Notes: a model not told the origin generated them from the sequence alone. Counted from the stretch's first letter, positions 1-9,514 are shown. The stretch: DNA of 64,000 bases from Photobacterium damselae (GCF_003026815.1 NZ_PYOG01000015.1:31052-95051), one strand, 5' to 3'. Translations and numbers: made by a program.

Positions 1-188
1 AAACCCAAGCGTGTGGCAGTGGTGCCTGTGCGGCAGTGGCAATCGGTCGTCAACAGGGCTTGCTTGATGAAGAAGTGACGGTTTCGCTACCTGGTGGTGA
101 TTTGCGTATTCGCTGGAACGGTAATGGCTCAAATCTCTTTATGACAGGACCTGTGGCTCATGTATTTGATGGGCAGGTGCTGCTATGA
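1..188 (+). CDS. dapF: Diaminopimelate epimerase, C-terminal fragment (cut by window edge)
   Basis: Only the last 61 codons are present; the frame starts at base 3 and ends at the TGA at 186-188. The fragment opens with the ACGSGACA motif, which holds the second catalytic cysteine of diaminopimelate epimerase, followed by the typical C-terminal PGGDLRIRW and FMTGPV segments. The enzyme interconverts LL- and meso-diaminopimelate for lysine and peptidoglycan synthesis in the cytoplasm. The stop overlaps the next start codon (ATGA), so the following DUF484 gene is probably translationally coupled. The same dapF-DUF484-xerC order is known in E. coli. Confidence 0.95.
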   Translation, partial: TQACGSGACAAVAIGRQQGLLDEEVTVSLPGGDLRIRWNGNGSNLFMTGPVAHVFDGQVLL

Positions 189-907
189 ATGCTTCGTCAT
201 CACTGGCAGAGCAAGCAAGTTGTGATGAATTAAGTGCCGAGCAAGTCGCTTCTTATCTGCGTAAAGAGCCAGATTTCTTTGCTCGACACCCTGAGCTATT
301 GTCTCAGATCCGAGTCCACCATGATGAGCGTGGTGCCGTATCGCTGGTGGATATTCAGCTAGAAAAATTACGCGGCCAAGTGACACAACTGCAAGATCAA
401 TTAGAGCAATTAACCGATCAGGCAAAACGAAATGATCAATTGTTTCAGCAGTTTTCTTCGTTACAAGCCAAGTTGATGCAAGCTCGTTGTCTACAGCAAG
501 TGATGCCTTTAATGGAGCAATTTGCTCAGCAGTATCAACTGAATATCAGTATTCGGTTATTGGCGGAACCTGAAGCAGCAAAACCGCTACTGAAAGAGAT
601 TAATAGTGATGTGGCTTGGCTGTTGCGAGAGTCTTTTACTCAGTTTCAACGCTCATTTATGCCGCAGCAAAATATCTATCTTGGGCGACTTCGTCATGGG
701 CAAGCCGCACTCTTTTTCAGTCAACCGCCAGATTTAGGCTCTTTTGCATTACTGCCATTAAAGCAGCATCAGACGCTTGGAGTTCTGGGTTTTTCCAGTA
801 CCGAAGGTGGCCATTTTCACCCTGCGATGGATACGCTTTTTTTACAACAATTAGCCATCGTGATGAGTTCGCAACTTGCATTATGGTTGGATGAGGCAGC
901 ACTGTGA
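185..907 (+). CDS. DUF484 family protein (YigA-like)
   Basis: A 240-residue cytoplasmic protein of the DUF484 family, which sits between dapF and xerC in many gammaproteobacteria. The N-terminal FFARHPELL stretch (about residues 31-39) is characteristic. A Leu/Gln-rich, probably coiled-coil segment follows at about 55-90, and then a GAF-like C-terminal half. Its biochemical role is not established. The start overlaps the dapF stop by four bases and the stop overlaps the xerC GTG start, so three genes appear coupled in one operon. The family assignment is firm; any function, including a link to chromosome dimer resolution, would only be inference from position. Confidence 0.9.
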   Translation: MNASSSLAEQASCDELSAEQVASYLRKEPDFFARHPELLSQIRVHHDERGAVSLVDIQLEKLRGQVTQLQDQLEQLTDQAKRNDQLFQQFSSLQAKLMQARCLQQVMPLMEQFAQQYQLNISIRLLAEPEAAKPLLKEINSDVAWLLRESFTQFQRSFMPQQNIYLGRLRHGQAALFFSQPPDLGSFALLPLKQHQTLGVLGFSSTEGGHFHPAMDTLFLQQLAIVMSSQLALWLDEAAL

Positions 908-1824
908 CGAACCCTGTTATACCAACATCATTAAGTCGACCTTTAGAACGCTTTTATGAATATTTGCGCAGTGAGCGTGAATTGAGTTTACACACTCAAC
1001 AAAACTACAAACGTCAGCTTTCAACCATTGCTGAACAGTTGGTTGAGATGCAAGTGACTTCGTGGCAGCAATTGGATGCGGGTTGGGTGCGTCAGATCGC
1101 CAGTAAAGGCATGCGAAGTGGGTTAAAAGCCAGTAGCTTAGGCATGCGTCTTTCGGCTCTGCGTAGTTTTCTTGATTTCTTGGTGTTTCAAGGCGATTTA
1201 AAAGCTAACCCAGCGAAAGGGGTTTCAGCACCAAAGAAAGCTCGCCCATTACCGAAAAACCTCGATGTGGATGAGATGGATCAGCTGCTCAGTGTTGAGG
1301 GCGATGATCCGTTATCCATCCGAGATCGTGCGATGATGGAACTGATGTACGGTGCCGGCTTACGTTTATCTGAATTGGTCGGGTTGAATCTAAAAGATAT
1401 CCAATTGACAAAAGGTGATTTACGGGTGATTGGTAAAGGGGATAAAGAGCGGATAGTCCCGTTTTCGGGCTTGGCAAAAGAGTGGGTTGGCAATTGGTTA
1501 AAGGTGCGGGCAACTTTAGCCCATAGTGATGAACCGGCGTTATTTGTTTCTAAGCGTGGTATGCGAATTTCTAATCGTAATGTACAAAAACGAATGGAAG
1601 AGTGGGGACAAAAACAGGCCGTTTCAAGTCATATTAATCCCCATAAATTGCGTCACAGTTTTGCCACACATATGTTGGAATCAAGTGGCGATCTACGTGC
1701 AGTACAAGAGTTACTTGGCCACGCTAATCTATCAACCACTCAGATCTATACTCACTTGGATTTCCAACATTTGGCCAAGGTTTATGATGAGGCTCATCCT
1801 CGCGCCAAACGTGGTCGCCGATAA
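904..1824 (+). CDS. xerC: Site-specific tyrosine recombinase XerC
   Basis: A 306-residue tyrosine recombinase. With XerD it resolves chromosome dimers at dif near the terminus, under FtsK control. An N-terminal SAM-like core-binding domain (about 10-95) is followed by the catalytic domain. The full active-site set is visible: Arg154 (GLRLSEL), Lys178 (GKGDKER), His247 and Arg250 (HKLRHSF), His273 (LLGHANL) and nucleophile Tyr282 (IYTHLD). Translation starts at a GTG that overlaps the upstream stop (GTGA). Position after dapF-DUF484 supports XerC over XerD or an integrase. No mobile element surrounds it. Confidence 0.96.
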   Translation: MTNPVIPTSLSRPLERFYEYLRSERELSLHTQQNYKRQLSTIAEQLVEMQVTSWQQLDAGWVRQIASKGMRSGLKASSLGMRLSALRSFLDFLVFQGDLKANPAKGVSAPKKARPLPKNLDVDEMDQLLSVEGDDPLSIRDRAMMELMYGAGLRLSELVGLNLKDIQLTKGDLRVIGKGDKERIVPFSGLAKEWVGNWLKVRATLAHSDEPALFVSKRGMRISNRNVQKRMEEWGQKQAVSSHINPHKLRHSFATHMLESSGDLRAVQELLGHANLSTTQIYTHLDFQHLAKVYDEAHPRAKRGRR

Positions 1825-1851
1825 AAATCGTGTTAATAAAGTAGGAACAGC

Positions 1852-2604
1852 ATGCAACAACTGCGATTAGAAAATTCACTGAACGGGATTAAAGCGCTCA
1901 GCTTCGACTTAGACGATACACTTTATGATAATCGAGAAGTTATCGTTCGAGCAGAGCAAGCTATGCATCAATGGTTGGCTGAGTTTGATGAGCGTTTTTT
2001 GTTATTCCGTGATGGTTTCTGGCCTCAGTTAAAGCAACGTTTGGCTCTAGCCGATCCTTGGTTAAAGCACGATGTTACCTTATGGCGCTATCAGTCGATT
2101 AAAGTGGCATTAATGCAGTTAGGTTATCGAGAGGCGGCTGCGGCGTTGGCCGCTGATCGTGCAGTTGAACATGTCCTTGCCGTGCGCAACCAAGTTGATG
2201 TCCCACCTCTTACTCATCAACTTCTCACTCAATTGAGCGCACATTTTCCACTGGTAGCAATCACCAATGGTAATGTGGATATCGATAAAATTGGTTTAGG
2301 CACGTATTTCCAGCACCGATTTTGTGCCGGTCCCGATGGGCTCGCAAAACCGGATTCCAACCTATTTGATAAAGCGGTACATGCGCTGCAAGTGGCACCA
2401 GAGCAAATTCTTCATGTTGGCGATCATCCAATTAGCGATATTCAGGGCGCTCAACAGGCTGGATTTAAAACCTGTTGGTTTAATGATAAAGGACGTGATT
2501 TTAGGGCATTAAGCTCTGACATGAAGCCAGATATTGAGATCCACCAATTGGATGAACTATTGCCTTTAGTGGCGATGAGTTCGGTTAATGAAAGCATTAA
2601 GTGA
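1852..2604 (+). CDS. yigB: HAD-superfamily phosphatase YigB
   Basis: A 250-residue HAD hydrolase with motif I FDLDDTLYD (nucleophile Asp19, acid/base Asp21), a motif II ITNGN segment, and a C-terminal GDHPISDIQGA motif IV. E. coli YigB lies in the same place and dephosphorylates 5-amino-6-(5-phospho-D-ribitylamino)uracil and FMN, serving riboflavin synthesis. The gene starts 27 bases after xerC, with an AGGAAC-type site before the ATG, and closes the dapF-xerC run. HAD substrate range is broad, so the substrate is inferred from synteny with E. coli. Confidence 0.9.
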   Translation: MQQLRLENSLNGIKALSFDLDDTLYDNREVIVRAEQAMHQWLAEFDERFLLFRDGFWPQLKQRLALADPWLKHDVTLWRYQSIKVALMQLGYREAAAALAADRAVEHVLAVRNQVDVPPLTHQLLTQLSAHFPLVAITNGNVDIDKIGLGTYFQHRFCAGPDGLAKPDSNLFDKAVHALQVAPEQILHVGDHPISDIQGAQQAGFKTCWFNDKGRDFRALSSDMKPDIEIHQLDELLPLVAMSSVNESIK

Positions 2605-2772
2605 GAAAGAGCCCGCCCCAAAAAGCGGTTTCTTCAACGTTTATCATTGATTGTTTTATCGGTTATTGCTGATGTTTTTTAACTTATGTTTCGCTAAGCC
2701 TAGAACATGAGTCGTAGTTTGCATTGTGATAAGCGGATAAAAAGATAACGGAGCATTCTTTTTTTCAGCTGT

Positions 2773-2802
2773 TATAATTGCAATCCTTGTATAAATAACC
2801 AG
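2773..2802 (+). promoter_or_regulatory. uvrD promoter -10 and LexA (SOS) box
   Basis: A TATAAT -10 hexamer lies at 2773-2778. A LexA-box-like 16-mer, TTGTATAAATAACCAG, lies at 2787-2802, ten bases before the uvrD ATG. It differs from the E. coli uvrD SOS box (CTGTATATATACCCAG) at three positions. Its place just after the -10 element suits LexA repression of transcription start. The -35 element is not clear. Confidence 0.7.
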
Positions 2803-2811
2803 TAACTCACT

Positions 2812-4983
2812 ATGGATATCTCCCTCCTGTTAGATGGGCTCAATGACAAACAAAGAGAAGCGGTAGCAGCACCGTTAGGTAATTACCTCGTTCTGGCAGG
2901 AGCCGGTAGTGGTAAAACACGCGTGCTTGTTCACCGTATCGCTTGGTTGATTGCTATTGAGCAAGCGTCGCCGTACTCAATTATGTCGGTGACATTTACC
3001 AACAAAGCGGCTGCTGAAATGCGTGGTCGTATTAATGAATTGATGGAAGGCTCAACTTTTGGAATGTGGAATGGCACGTTCCACGGTTTGTGTCACCGAA
3101 TTCTTCGTGCCCATTATCTGGATGCTCGCTTACCTGAAGATTTCAATATCTTGGACTCTGACGATCAGCTTCGTCTGCTGCGCCGTTTGATCAAAGCGCA
3201 AAACCTAGATGAGAAGCAGTGGCCACCTCGTCAGGGTGCTTGGTATATCAATGGCAAAAAAGATGAAGGGTTGCGTCCTCATCAAATCGAAACCTTTAAC
3301 GATCCGGTAGAGCAGACTTGGCAACGCATTTATGCCGCTTATCAAGAAGCGTGTGACCGTGCCGGCTTAGTCGATTTTGCTGAGTTGTTGCTGCGTGCGT
3401 TTGAATTGGTTCGAGATAATAAATTCATTCGAGAGCACTATCAGGCTCGCTTTAAGCATATTTTGGTCGATGAGTTCCAAGATACCAACAGCATTCAATT
3501 TGCGTGGCTACGTTTAATGGCAGGGCCAGATTGCCACGTGATGATTGTGGGTGATGATGACCAGTCTATCTATGGTTGGCGTGGTGCCAAAGTGGAGAAT
3601 ATCTCTCGTTTCTTACGTGAGTTTCATGACGCTAAGTCTATCTTCCTTGAGCAAAACTACCGTTCAACTGGCAATATTCTAAAAGCGGCTAACGAACTGA
3701 TTGCCAATAACAATGAGCGCATGGGTAAAAACCTATGGACTGACGGTGCTGATGGCGATCGCATCTCCCTTTATTCTGCATTTAATGAACTGGATGAAGC
3801 GCGCTTTGCTGTTGGTAAGATCAAAGAGTGGCGCGATCAAGGAGGCACTCTTAATGAAGTGGCTTTCCTTTATCGTAGTAACGCCCAGTCGCGTGTGTTG
3901 GAAGAGGCGTTGATTCAAGCAGGTATGCCGTATCGAATCTACGGTGGCATGCGATTCTTTGAGCGTCAGGAAATTAAAGATGCATTGTCTTATCTGCGTC
4001 TGATCAGCAACCGTAATGACGACACGGCTTTTGAACGTGTGGTGAATACCCCAACGCGTGGTATTGGTGATCGCACGTTGGAAACCATTCGTTTAGCTGC
4101 TCGTGATCGCAGCATGACCATGTGGCAAGCGAGTATTGCTCTGTTAGATGATCAGGTCTTGGCAGGTCGTGCGGCTAATGCTTTGCGCCGTTTTATCGAA
4201 TTGGTAGATGCGCTAGAAGATGACACCGCCGAGCTTGCTTTGTATCAGCAAACCGATGATGTGATTCGTAATTCAGGACTTCGGGCGATGTACGAGCAAG
4301 AAAAGGGAGAGAAAGCCCAAGCGCGTATTGAAAACTTAGAAGAATTGGTCACCGCAACTCGTCAGTTTGAGATCCCAGAAGAAGCACAAGAGATGACTCA
4401 TCTAGCAGCGTTTTTATCTCATGCCGCTTTAGAGGCTGGTGAAGGTCAGGCTGACGATTTTGAAGATGCGGTGCAACTGATGACCATGCACAGCGCCAAA
4501 GGTCTGGAGTTTCCTCTGGTCTTTATGGTAGGCATGGAAGAGGGGATGTTCCCAAGTTCACGCACGACAGAAGAAGTGGGACGATTAGAAGAAGAGCGCC
4601 GTTTGTGTTACGTGGGTATGACCCGTGCGATGCAAAAGCTCTACTTAACTCATGCAGAAATGCGTCGCTTGTATGGTAAAGATAATTTCCATAAGCCATC
4701 TCGTTTCCTAAAAGAGATCCCAGAACACTTTATTGATGAAGTTCGGATGAAGGCGCAAGTATCTCGCCCTGTGAGTACTGGCCGCTTTAGTCAAACCACA
4801 GTTAATGAAAACTTTAATCAAACGGGTTTTAGTTTAGGTCAGCGTGTGGAGCATCCAACCTTTGGTGAAGGCACTATTATTAATTACGAAGGTAGTGGCC
4901 CTCAAAGTCGAGTTCAAGTCGCCTTTAATGGTCAAGGGATTAAATGGTTGGTCACTCAATACGCTAAGCTAACCGCAATCTAA
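2812..4983 (+). CDS. uvrD: DNA helicase II UvrD
   Basis: A 723-residue superfamily 1 3'-5' DNA helicase that acts in nucleotide excision repair (removing UvrC and the cut oligomer), mismatch repair, and RecA filament clearance. The Walker A motif GAGSGKT is at residues 30-36, the Walker B VDEFQDTN near 220, and motif III DDDQSIYGWRGA follows. Motifs V and VI are represented by TMHSAKGLEF and RRLCYVGMTRA. The C-terminal Tudor-like tail (GQRVEHPTFGEG) is the one that contacts partners in E. coli UvrD. Length matches E. coli (720). An upstream SOS box supports DNA-damage control. It is monocistronic, with a terminator right after the stop. Confidence 0.97.
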   Translation: MDISLLLDGLNDKQREAVAAPLGNYLVLAGAGSGKTRVLVHRIAWLIAIEQASPYSIMSVTFTNKAAAEMRGRINELMEGSTFGMWNGTFHGLCHRILRAHYLDARLPEDFNILDSDDQLRLLRRLIKAQNLDEKQWPPRQGAWYINGKKDEGLRPHQIETFNDPVEQTWQRIYAAYQEACDRAGLVDFAELLLRAFELVRDNKFIREHYQARFKHILVDEFQDTNSIQFAWLRLMAGPDCHVMIVGDDDQSIYGWRGAKVENISRFLREFHDAKSIFLEQNYRSTGNILKAANELIANNNERMGKNLWTDGADGDRISLYSAFNELDEARFAVGKIKEWRDQGGTLNEVAFLYRSNAQSRVLEEALIQAGMPYRIYGGMRFFERQEIKDALSYLRLISNRNDDTAFERVVNTPTRGIGDRTLETIRLAARDRSMTMWQASIALLDDQVLAGRAANALRRFIELVDALEDDTAELALYQQTDDVIRNSGLRAMYEQEKGEKAQARIENLEELVTATRQFEIPEEAQEMTHLAAFLSHAALEAGEGQADDFEDAVQLMTMHSAKGLEFPLVFMVGMEEGMFPSSRTTEEVGRLEEERRLCYVGMTRAMQKLYLTHAEMRRLYGKDNFHKPSRFLKEIPEHFIDEVRMKAQVSRPVSTGRFSQTTVNENFNQTGFSLGQRVEHPTFGEGTIINYEGSGPQSRVQVAFNGQGIKWLVTQYAKLTAI

Positions 4984-4997
4984 TGTGACAGAAAAAG

Positions 4998-5032
4998 TAA
5001 AACGCCATCGATGAAAGATGGCGTTTTTTATT
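4998..5032 (+). terminator. Rho-independent terminator after uvrD
   Basis: Ten-base arms AAACGCCATC and GATGGCGTTT (5000-5009 and 5017-5026) enclose a 7-base loop, followed by TTTTATTATT. It ends uvrD. The A-rich left flank means it may also work for convergent ggt transcripts, though less well. Confidence 0.88.
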
Positions 5033-6809
5033 ATTGTCCAATCACTTTGCCTTCTCGGCGTGGGTCTGCGGCGCCAATAAGCTGAATTGAACCATCGGAT
5101 TGGGGCTTAAGCGCAATCGCCTGAACGCCTGAATTCAGATCTTTTATTTGCACCTGATATCCTAACTTTTTGAGTGGCTCTGCCCATTGTTCTGCCTCTG
5201 TGTTTTGTTCTAATTCATAAGAACCAAAACGGTTATTCATATTGGGTAAATCAATGGCTTGTTGCAGTGATAAATTCCAACTTAAATACCCCAATAGGGT
5301 TTTGCTGACATAACCAATGATCTGGCTACCACCTGGGGATCCTATTGCTAAATATGGTTGGCCCTGTTTTAGCACTATCGTGGGTGCCATGGAGGAGCGT
5401 GGGCGTTTACCGGGCTCAACACGATTGGCAATTGGCACGCCGTCCACTTGGCTGCGAAAAGAGAAGTCAGTCAGTTCATTATTAAGTAAAAAGCCTCGAA
5501 CCATTAAGCGAGATCCAAAGCCATTTTCGATAGTTGAGGTCATTGAGACGACATTCTTTTGCTTATCGACAATAACAAAGTGGGAGGTTGAGGGAAGTTC
5601 AATCGCTTGGTCATCGGCTTGCTTGATAGCTTGAGGCCAACTTGGCAGTCCGGGCTCGACCTGGGCTAAGGCTTTTTTTCCCTTAAGTAGTTGCGCTCTT
5701 TTTTCTATATATTGCGGTGCTAATAACCCCTGTTTCGGCATAGGTACATAGTCGCTGTCTGCCATATAACGGCCTCTATCGGCGAAAGCCAAACGAGAAG
5801 CATCGGCCAATAACCGCCAGCTAGTGATATTATTGGGGCCTAATTTTGCCATTGGGTAGTGGCTAAGCATCGCCATAATTTGACCGACGGTTAAGGCTCC
5901 TGAACTGGGTGGACCCATACCGCAAATCTGATATTGATGATAAGGCGCGCAAATAGGCTGGCGTTGTTTGATCTGATAAGCTGCTAAATCTAACACACTG
6001 AGCACACCTGGATTGGTTGGAGCTTGACGCACGGTTGCCACAATATCTTTTGCTATGGCTCCCTGATAGAAGGCTTTAGCGCCATGTTCGGCAATTTGTT
6101 TGAGGGTGGCTGCGTAATCTGAATTAGTAAGAAGTTCTCCACTTTGGCGCGCTGTGCCATCAGGATGGAAGAAATAGGCGCGGGTTGGGGCAAATTTGCT
6201 TAAACTCTCTTGGCTTTGGGCTATCGCATTGGCCAGTCGTGGCGAAACAATAAAGCCTTGTTGTGCCAGTTTTATCGCCGGTTGCACCACACTCTTCCAC
6301 GGCAATTTTCCCAATTGTTGATGGGTTTGCCATAGCAGTTTTACCGTACCAGGGGTTGCAACAGAGCGACCTCCCACCACGGCATCAAAAAACGTCAGTG
6401 GTTGGCCTTTATCATCGAGAAAAAGTTGGGGTGTTGCAGCAAAAGGGGCGGTTTCTCGACCATCAAAGCTGGTGAGTTTTTGCTGTTCTTGATCCCAATA
6501 TAGCAAAAAAGCACCACCACCAATGCCCGACGATTGAGGTTCTACTAAGCCTAAGACCAGCTGGATAGTAACCATGGCATCAATGGCATTACCACCTTGC
6601 TGCAATATTTCAGCTCCAGCTTCACTGGCATAGCTATTAGCTGTGGCAACCATCCATTTTTGTGCAGTAATTTGCTGTTGTTGGGTTCGAACATCACCAA
6701 GTTCTGGGGCAATATGATCGCTGGTCTGACTGACGGTTGCGATTACAGTATGACTCAGTAGCAGTCCAGAGAGAGCCAATAATAGTTTTTGCGCAAGTTT
6801 TGCCATCAT
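5031..6809 (-). CDS. ggt: Gamma-glutamyltransferase, secreted
   Basis: A periplasmic gamma-glutamyltranspeptidase that cleaves glutathione and other gamma-glutamyl compounds. The open frame extends to 6965, but the ATG at 6809 (or the adjacent ATG at 6806) is chosen: an AAGGA site lies just upstream, and the product then begins with a signal peptide (basic MMAKLAQK, hydrophobic core, cleavage near HTVIA). The product is 592 residues, close to E. coli's 580. The autocatalytic nucleophile Thr of the small subunit sits at about residue 408 (PSTSHF), and the later substrate-pocket region contains SSMAPTIV and GSPGGSQI. It converges on uvrD and diverges from recQ. Confidence 0.93.
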   Translation of the reverse strand: MMAKLAQKLLLALSGLLLSHTVIATVSQTSDHIAPELGDVRTQQQQITAQKWMVATANSYASEAGAEILQQGGNAIDAMVTIQLVLGLVEPQSSGIGGGAFLLYWDQEQQKLTSFDGRETAPFAATPQLFLDDKGQPLTFFDAVVGGRSVATPGTVKLLWQTHQQLGKLPWKSVVQPAIKLAQQGFIVSPRLANAIAQSQESLSKFAPTRAYFFHPDGTARQSGELLTNSDYAATLKQIAEHGAKAFYQGAIAKDIVATVRQAPTNPGVLSVLDLAAYQIKQRQPICAPYHQYQICGMGPPSSGALTVGQIMAMLSHYPMAKLGPNNITSWRLLADASRLAFADRGRYMADSDYVPMPKQGLLAPQYIEKRAQLLKGKKALAQVEPGLPSWPQAIKQADDQAIELPSTSHFVIVDKQKNVVSMTSTIENGFGSRLMVRGFLLNNELTDFSFRSQVDGVPIANRVEPGKRPRSSMAPTIVLKQGQPYLAIGSPGGSQIIGYVSKTLLGYLSWNLSLQQAIDLPNMNNRFGSYELEQNTEAEQWAEPLKKLGYQVQIKDLNSGVQAIALKPQSDGSIQLIGAADPRREGKVIGQ

Positions 6810-7024
6810 CTCATCCTTGTTTAGATAGCTTTGTTGTGAGCAAGAATAGCAAGAACTTGCTCTTTGAGCTTGATTATTCATCAAATATTGGGAGGGGGGT
6901 ACGTATTTCCTACTCGATAGTTTTATGTCGCGTTTCATTAAGGGCGTGGTGGCTGAACCTAGCATCTTGAGGTGAGTTGGGTATAGAATGACGCCTTTGT
7001 CTTTTTTGTTATTGTCGTGCTGTT

Positions 7025-8866
7025 ATGACCCAAACTTCTTTCTGCGATCATCCTACACTTGCTCAAGCACAAACTCTGCTTGAGGATGTATTTGGCTATC
7101 AGCAGTTTCGAGATGGGCAACAAGACATCATTACCACGGCTCTCAATCGCAGTGATAGCTTGGTTATTATGCCAACTGGGGGCGGAAAATCGCTCTGCTA
7201 TCAAATTCCTGCATTATTGCTCGATGGCCTTACTTTAGTTATTTCCCCTCTGATTTCTTTGATGAAAGATCAGGTTGATCAGCTGGTGGCGAACGGAATT
7301 CAAGCCGCTTGTATCCATTCAGCACTGACGCGAGATGAAATCGAAACAGTATTTTCGCAGTTGGAGAGTGGTGAGCTAAAACTGCTGTATGTCTCTCCTG
7401 AGCGCGTATTGATGCGTGATTTTATTGCTCGATTGCAGCAGGTAAAGTTGGCGCTATTAGCGGTGGATGAGGCACATTGCATCTCTCAGTGGGGGCACGA
7501 TTTTCGCCCTGAATACGCAGAATTAGGTCAACTTAAACAGATGTTTGCTCCGTTGCCAGTCATGGCATTGACAGCAACGGCAGATGAAACAACTCGACAA
7601 GACATTATCTCTCGTTTGGCTCTTGAGCAGCCTCATATTCATTTAGGCAGTTTTGATCGCCCTAATATTCGCTATACCTTACTTGAAAAATACAAACCGC
7701 TATCGCAACTGTTGAGCTATCTCGCCAGTGTTCGCGGCCAATGCGGCATTATTTACTGTAATAGCCGTAAACGGGTGGAGCAGATCTGCGAAAAACTGTG
7801 TGAAAACGGTCTAAGAGCGGCGGCTTATCATGCGGGTATGAGCGTAAATGATCGCGCCTATGTGCAAGAAGCTTTTCAGCGAGATGACATTCATATTGTG
7901 GTGGCCACTGTGGCGTTTGGTATGGGGATCAACAAACCCAATGTCCGTTTTGTTATCCATCATGATATTCCCCGTAATATAGAGTCATACTATCAGGAGA
8001 CAGGACGAGCAGGACGAGATGGCCTACCGGCTGAAGCGGTATTGCTCTATGATCCTGCGGATATGGCTTGGCTCAGGCGCTGTCTTGATGAAAAGCCAGA
8101 CGGTGCAACGCGTGAGGTCGAAGAGCATAAACTCAATGCTATGCGGGATTTTGCCGAAGCTCAAACCTGTCGACGCCAAGTGTTGTTGCATTATTTTGGT
8201 CAACACAGTGAGAAACCCTGTGGTAACTGTGATATTTGTTTAGATCCTCCCAAACAATTTAACGCAACGGAAGTGGCTCAAAAAGCATTGTCGTGCGTAT
8301 ATCGAGTGCAACAAAGTTTTGGGGTGAACCACATTATCGAAGTGCTACGAGGGATGCAAAACCACCGTATCCGCGACCATGGCCATGAGTTACTCTCCAC
8401 TTACGGTATTGGTCGTGATTTTAGCCATGAGTATTGGCTCAGTGTGCTACGTCAATTAATCCATCGCGGTTTATTGGTGCAAAATATTCAACGTAACTCG
8501 ACATTGCAGCTAACCGAGCAGTCACGCAGTGTTTTACGAGGAGAAGTTGAATTGATGTTAGCCGTGCCTCGATTAGATACCGCGGCACGAACTGCAAAAC
8601 ACGATAAGCTAGCTCAACGTCATTATGATAAGAAGTTGTTCGCCAAACTACGTAAATTGCGTAAAGCCATCGCTGATGATGAAAACCTGCCACCTTATGT
8701 GGTCTTTAATGATGTTAGTTTGATGGAAATGGCTGAGCGGTTGCCGACATCTCACGGTGAGTTTTTAGCAATCAATGGAGTGGGGCAGCGTAAGTTAGAA
8801 AAGTACGGTCAAGTCTTCTTAGAGTTGATTGAAGATCATCTTACGGCGGTAGAAGGGTTATTCTAA
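7025..8866 (+). CDS. recQ: ATP-dependent DNA helicase RecQ
   Basis: A 613-residue RecQ helicase that unwinds DNA 3'-5' in RecFOR-pathway recombination and in processing stalled forks. The Q motif (FGYQQFRDGQ) is followed by Walker A TGGGKS (51-56), the DEAH box in AVDEAHCISQWGHDF (about 148-151), and motif VI QETGRAGRDG. Next come the zinc-binding RQC cysteines (CRRQVLLHYFGQ ... CGNCDIC) and a C-terminal HRDC domain (about 535-613, ending near INGVGQRKLEKYG). Length matches E. coli RecQ (about 609). The start is the ATG at 7025, diverging from ggt. Confidence 0.97.
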   Translation: MTQTSFCDHPTLAQAQTLLEDVFGYQQFRDGQQDIITTALNRSDSLVIMPTGGGKSLCYQIPALLLDGLTLVISPLISLMKDQVDQLVANGIQAACIHSALTRDEIETVFSQLESGELKLLYVSPERVLMRDFIARLQQVKLALLAVDEAHCISQWGHDFRPEYAELGQLKQMFAPLPVMALTATADETTRQDIISRLALEQPHIHLGSFDRPNIRYTLLEKYKPLSQLLSYLASVRGQCGIIYCNSRKRVEQICEKLCENGLRAAAYHAGMSVNDRAYVQEAFQRDDIHIVVATVAFGMGINKPNVRFVIHHDIPRNIESYYQETGRAGRDGLPAEAVLLYDPADMAWLRRCLDEKPDGATREVEEHKLNAMRDFAEAQTCRRQVLLHYFGQHSEKPCGNCDICLDPPKQFNATEVAQKALSCVYRVQQSFGVNHIIEVLRGMQNHRIRDHGHELLSTYGIGRDFSHEYWLSVLRQLIHRGLLVQNIQRNSTLQLTEQSRSVLRGEVELMLAVPRLDTAARTAKHDKLAQRHYDKKLFAKLRKLRKAIADDENLPPYVVFNDVSLMEMAERLPTSHGEFLAINGVGQRKLEKYGQVFLELIEDHLTAVEGLF

Positions 8867-8876
8867 CGTTCGATAG

Positions 8877-8909
8877 ATAAAAAAAGGCCGAACTTATCCA
8901 AGTCCGGCC
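8877..8909 (-). terminator. Minus-strand rho-independent terminator behind recQ
   Basis: GGCCGAACTT and AAGTCCGGCC arms (8886-8895 and 8900-8909) form a GC-rich hairpin with one mismatch. The T-run lies on the minus-strand side (A-run at 8878-8885), so it stops transcription moving leftward. No established minus-strand gene lies to its right, which is why the small ORF at 8944-9036 is listed. Confidence 0.75.
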
Positions 8910-8943
8910 AAAAATGCGTTAAAAAACATAAACAGGTTATGTT

Positions 8944-9036
8944 CTATTCGCTACAAAACAGCTTGCGTATTTGGTGAGAGTTTTCATCATCACCCACTGC
9001 TTCATCTAAACGTGACGGGACTCGACGCCTAGACAT
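8944..9036 (-). CDS. Possible 30-residue small protein (unrecognised)
   Basis: A minus-strand ORF of 30 codons, ATG at 9034-9036 and TAG at 8944-8946. It encodes a charged, non-hydrophobic peptide beginning MSRRRVPSRLDEAVG and ending RKLFCSE. It ends 35 bases before a strong minus-strand terminator, so this strand is probably transcribed here. Against it, no clear ribosome binding site precedes the ATG, and the length is within chance expectation. The alternative is a small RNA ending at the same terminator. I do not recognise the peptide. Confidence 0.35.
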   Translation of the reverse strand: MSRRRVPSRLDEAVGDDENSHQIRKLFCSE

Positions 9037-9158
9037 TGAAGCAGTGAGCGTATAAGACCACGTTTTTTAAAAGGTGACCATAGTCTACTTATGGTTTGAA
9101 ACGCTAAGAAACACTTGGTTACAAGTCTTGTGCTATAGAGTCGATGAAAGGAGAAAAC

Positions 9159-9473
9159 ATGCTTAATTTTCGCCAAATCACTACCCTTAGTTATTCGCAA
9201 AGTTATCCGCAAAAGTTACAGTTTATTATTCCCAATTTTGATTTTGATCGGTTTGCTGTATATGGCGAACAGATCGCTGCTTTGTTGGATTGTCGTATTC
9301 TTGAACGGGAAACCAATGCCGATTTGCAGATCTGGTTACTTGATTTTGAAGGGTGCCATTTATTGCTAAAAGGGGAGTATTACAGCCAAAGCATATGGTT
9401 AGAAGCGCTAGATGATTTGGGTGAAGAAAACTTAGTCTTTATCGCTCGTTTATTTCGTAGCAAGATTGATTAA
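9159..9473 (+). CDS. DUF3630 family protein
   Basis: A 104-residue protein resembling the DUF3630 family of Vibrio-group bacteria; function unknown. The ATG at 9159 is preferred over the in-frame ATG at 9144 because AAAGGAG at 9147-9153 precedes it with a five-base gap. The sequence is acidic and soluble, with no signal peptide or membrane segment. A central FEGCHLLLKGEYYSQSIWLEAL stretch reads like a small alpha/beta fold. It sits alone between recQ and yhhQ, and nothing in its context suggests a pathway. Confidence 0.75.
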   Translation: MLNFRQITTLSYSQSYPQKLQFIIPNFDFDRFAVYGEQIAALLDCRILERETNADLQIWLLDFEGCHLLLKGEYYSQSIWLEALDDLGEENLVFIARLFRSKID

Positions 9474-9514
9474 AGAGCCAGCGAATAAGATCTAGCATCT
9501 TAAAGTCACTTGAG

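Noticed and set aside
183..425. 80-residue minus-strand ORF
   Set aside because: It lies wholly inside the well-supported DUF484 gene on the other strand and has no ribosome binding site or recognisable sequence.
904..1824. Integrase of a mobile element
   Set aside because: The tyrosine recombinase sits in the conserved dapF-DUF484-xerC-yigB order with no attachment repeats, so it is housekeeping XerC.
1526..1870. 114-residue plus-strand ORF
   Set aside because: It overlaps the xerC catalytic end in another frame; xerC is intact and conserved there.
9006..9212. 68-residue minus-strand ORF upstream of the DUF3630 gene
   Set aside because: It overlaps the DUF3630 start region, has no ribosome binding site, and its composition looks random; the shorter frame at 8944-9036 fits the terminator better.
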